Assembly: GCA_002943765.1 (NCBI GenBank)
Contig: PQWQ01000004.1
Location: forward strand, 2,480,001 to 2,544,000
DNA: 64,000 bases
Source of the DNA: Psoroptes ovis
Lineage: Eukaryota; Arthropoda; Arachnida; Sarcoptiformes; Psoroptidae
Direction of reading: 5' to 3'
This document shows, piece after piece, positions 61,659-64,000 of this stretch (its first letter is position 1; each line of letters begins with the position of its first letter). The notes beneath the pieces were generated by a model, which made no database searches, had not been told where the DNA came from, and worked only from the letters and a program-made list of their open reading frames with translations. Made by a program: the position numbers and the translations under genes.

Positions 61659-63771
61659 ACAAATCGAAAATATGATTAATAATTAATTTTTCCAGAAGCG
61701 ATTGCACAACAATCTTGATGATGTTCAACTGAAATTATTTATTTTTGAAAAAAACGGAAAAAATAAACATTAATTGATAAATTTGTCAAGATTGCCATTC
61801 GCTGATTAATTATAAATGTTGTAATGAATGAATAAATGAGAAAATAATGAAGAATGAAACGAAACGAAACGAAATTAAACGAAAATATATTGAATCAACT
61901 AATCAATTTCAATTTTCAAGTTTCACTGTTTGTGGGCGAATAATTATTCATTCATTTAATTTTGTTTATCGTCGATTTTTTTTATTTATTTCAAATAATA
62001 TAACCTTAAGAAGAAACAATGAAATAATTATTCATCGTCGCCATCACGAATTGCCATCATTTTTCAATGATGATGATTTGAAATCGATAACAGTTAAAAA
62101 TGTCACAATTCTACCATTGAAAGAAAAAAAAATTCTTCATTCAATGAAATGAATAGGGAAATGAAATTTCAATTTTGCAATCTTCAATTCTTTGCCGAAT
62201 GTCAATCGTTAATTTTATTATTTATAAATAATTTTTTAGAAATAGAAATCAATTTCATCATCATTTTTCATTCGTTCATTTTAGTCATTTCAATTCTATT
62301 TTCGTTGCATTACGTTGTACGGGAAAAAAATTTTCAAAAACACAAATTGAAAATTAATTTGTTGTCGTTTTAAATGAATTTAGGCGAGTGAAAATACAAA
62401 AAAAAAATCATGGATTCTGGCCAAAAGTCACAGAGAATTTCTTAGAAAAAAATCAATCATCGAAACATGTATAAGAGTAGAGAATAACAAGATCAAAAAA
62501 AAAGGAGAAACACGTGTTTTTTCTGGGCGTTCAAATTGATCATTGAAGATGTTTTTGACTGAATCAACGGATGATTTTGTTTGTGTTTTGATTATCTTTT
62601 TTGAAAATTTATGATGAAAAAATGAAATTCAAAATTTTTCTTCAGTCAAAAATGTTGAATTTTGGCAGAATTATGCTGAATTAAATTGAATTGACTCCAC
62701 CAAAAATGATAATAAAGTTGAATTGAATCAAATTGAATTGAATTCAACAAACACAAAAACAACTTTTGGTTGAAGAATGAATGGATTGAATAATTTAATT
62801 GAAATTGAATTGAAGTGAAGCCGAATCATTGGTCAGCAAGTGCCCAACACAAAGTTGAATAACATTTTTTTTTGTTTTTGATGAAACTTTTGAAAATTAA
62901 TTCGGCAAAATTTTCAACAAATGTTTGATTGAAATATTGAATATTGTTTATGAAAGAATTTTTTCAAAAATTTACAAACTTCAAACCAAACAAAATCAAA
63001 CAAATAAACAAGGGAGAATAATTTCCAAAAAAATTTAATCATAATTCTTATGATGAAATAATCAAGAAATTTATCATCATTCATTGTTTATAAATTCAAG
63101 TGGATGTGTTTGTGTGTGTGTGTGTAGATGTTAATTGTTGCTACTCTACTGTTGTTGTTGTTGTTGATGGATTTCATATCTTTTTGAATGTTTGAATGTT
63201 TTAAATGTTTAAATGTCAAGAATTGAACACTTTTTTTTTCTTTCTTCCTTCAATTTTGTACATTGAAATTGTAATATTTTTAATATTTTTTTTTCATTTT
63301 CTTTGAATTTTATTTCAAATTTCTCTTCAAATATTCGTTGAATTATATATGATGATGATGATGATTGAATCATCATCATTTTTTTGATAATTTCTTTTGA
63401 TTTTTCTCCCGATTTTTACGTAGTTTTATTTATGAAAAAAAAATTTATATTTTTTCATATCGAAAAATTCTCTCTCTCTCCCTATGTGCGTGTGTGTAAG
63501 TTTATGTTTGTATGTGCTTATTGCTTGGTATTTATTATATTCGCCTACGCGAAAAATTTAATATCAAGTTTTCCATGTGTTTCAAATAATGCATACAAAA
63601 AGCATTCGTTTTTTAATATACGATCATCAAAAATAAGAATTTTTAGTGATTTAATTTCATTTATTTCCATATTTTCATTATTATCATTATTATCATTATT
63701 GAATATATTTATCTTGAAAATAATAATAATTTAATTCATTTGAATTGATGAATTTTTGTATTCAATAATTA
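61659..63771. other. intergenic region upstream of the LRR gene
   Basis: No recognised gene. Frames at 61847-62152, 62149-62373 and 63384-63734 lack domains and splice partners; I treat them as chance. Contains a TG run near 63108-63125 and an ATG/GAT run near 63350. A gene may start beyond the right edge. Confidence 0.45.
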
Positions 63772-63845
63772 GGTTGTCCGGAAAGTTCTCGCTGATTTTC
63801 ATGAGCAACTCTATTGATTTAATAGAATGAACTTTTCGGGCAGCC
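63772..63845. mobile_element. 74-base mariner-type MITE (end-to-end deletion derivative)
   Basis: GGTTGTCCGGAAAGTTC at the left and GAACTTTTCGGGCAGCC at the right form 17-base terminal inverted repeats (14 of 17 matched). They are flanked on both sides by TA (63770-63771 and 63846-63847), the target site of mariner elements. The sequence TTAGGTTGTCCGGAAAGTT resembles mariner terminal repeats. Only about 40 bases of interior remain and no coding capacity. Confidence 0.75.
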
Positions 63846-63847
63846 TA

Positions 63848-64000
63848 ATATAAATCTATATTTATCTGTATACGAACATACAGATACGAATGTTTCTTTA
63901 TTTTTTATTTTTATCATTCTTCATATGAGAAAAAAATATTTAAGAAATCCATTATACATTATTACTATTATTATGATCATCATATTGAATGCATTGGATA
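63848..64000. other. AT-rich right edge
   Basis: No feature seen in the last 150 bases. Confidence 0.4.

Noticed and set aside
61847..62152. 101-codon plus-strand frame upstream of the LRR gene
   Set aside because: No domain and no signal peptide; probably the divergent 5' flank of the LRR gene.
63384..63734. 116-codon plus-strand frame near the right edge
   Set aside because: Phe/Ile/Ser-rich, as expected from AT-rich non-coding DNA; includes TC and TG repeats; no family match.
1..64000. tRNA, rRNA, CRISPR array, bacterial operon or prophage
   Set aside because: No cloverleaf with a GGTTCGA-type T-loop and no regularly spaced repeats were seen; spliced metazoan genes rule out a prokaryotic source.

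Overview
The window is nuclear DNA from an animal with a very AT-rich, compact genome. Genes have short introns (about 60-250 bases) with GT..AG ends, coding regions carry runs of Asn, Asp, Ser, Gln and Ala, and the genes recognised are metazoan orthologues: TFG, GRIPAP1, RTN4IP1, FAM76, NEK6/7, FEZF, SERHL, a CYP4 P450, ARFGEF3, SPCA (ATP2C) and DNAJC21. Base composition and gene structure suggest a small chelicerate, most likely an astigmatid mite of the house-dust-mite type. That assignment is inference, since no species marker is present.

Layout. 1-15.3 kb is gene-dense: the 3' part of TFG (+), GRIPAP1-like (-), RTN4IP1 (+), FAM76 (-), an intronless NEK6/7-type kinase (-) and an unrecognised proline-rich secreted or membrane protein (+). 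From 15.3 to 28.75 kb is a coding desert rich in microsatellites and palindromes. It ends at a FEZF-type zinc-finger gene (28.75-31.5 kb), so it probably holds regulatory DNA and a long 5'UTR intron of that developmental regulator. From 32.2 to 33.3 kb is a small multi-exon gene that looks like a very divergent RAD9 relative. It is followed by a roughly 970-base foldback (inverted-repeat) element into which a 188-base hAT-type MITE has inserted. From 35.1 to 38.1 kb lie a SERHL-like hydrolase (+) and a CYP4 P450 (-), with stop codons only 51 bases apart. After a 3.6-kb gap come ARFGEF3/BIG3 (+, about 2,324 residues) and a small membrane protein with hemopexin-like segments (-). After another gap of about 4.3 kb come the Golgi Ca2+/Mn2+ pump SPCA (+), DNAJC21 (+) and a leucine-rich-repeat protein (-). 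The last 2.3 kb holds no gene but includes a tiny mariner-type MITE.

Functional themes. Several genes serve the secretory and endosomal pathway: TFG at ER exit sites, GRIPAP1 on recycling endosomes, ARFGEF3 as a BIG-family protein, and SPCA in the Golgi. They are ordinary neighbours, not an operon or cluster. All exon joins given were deduced by eye from GT..AG sites and reading-frame continuity, and each joined coding region closes in frame. No tRNA, rRNA, CRISPR array or prokaryotic feature was seen. The least explained items are the foldback plus hAT nest, the RAD9-like gene with a possible 99-base cassette exon, the unrecognised proteins at 13.97 and 49.35 kb, and the unusually long C-terminal half of the FEZF protein.
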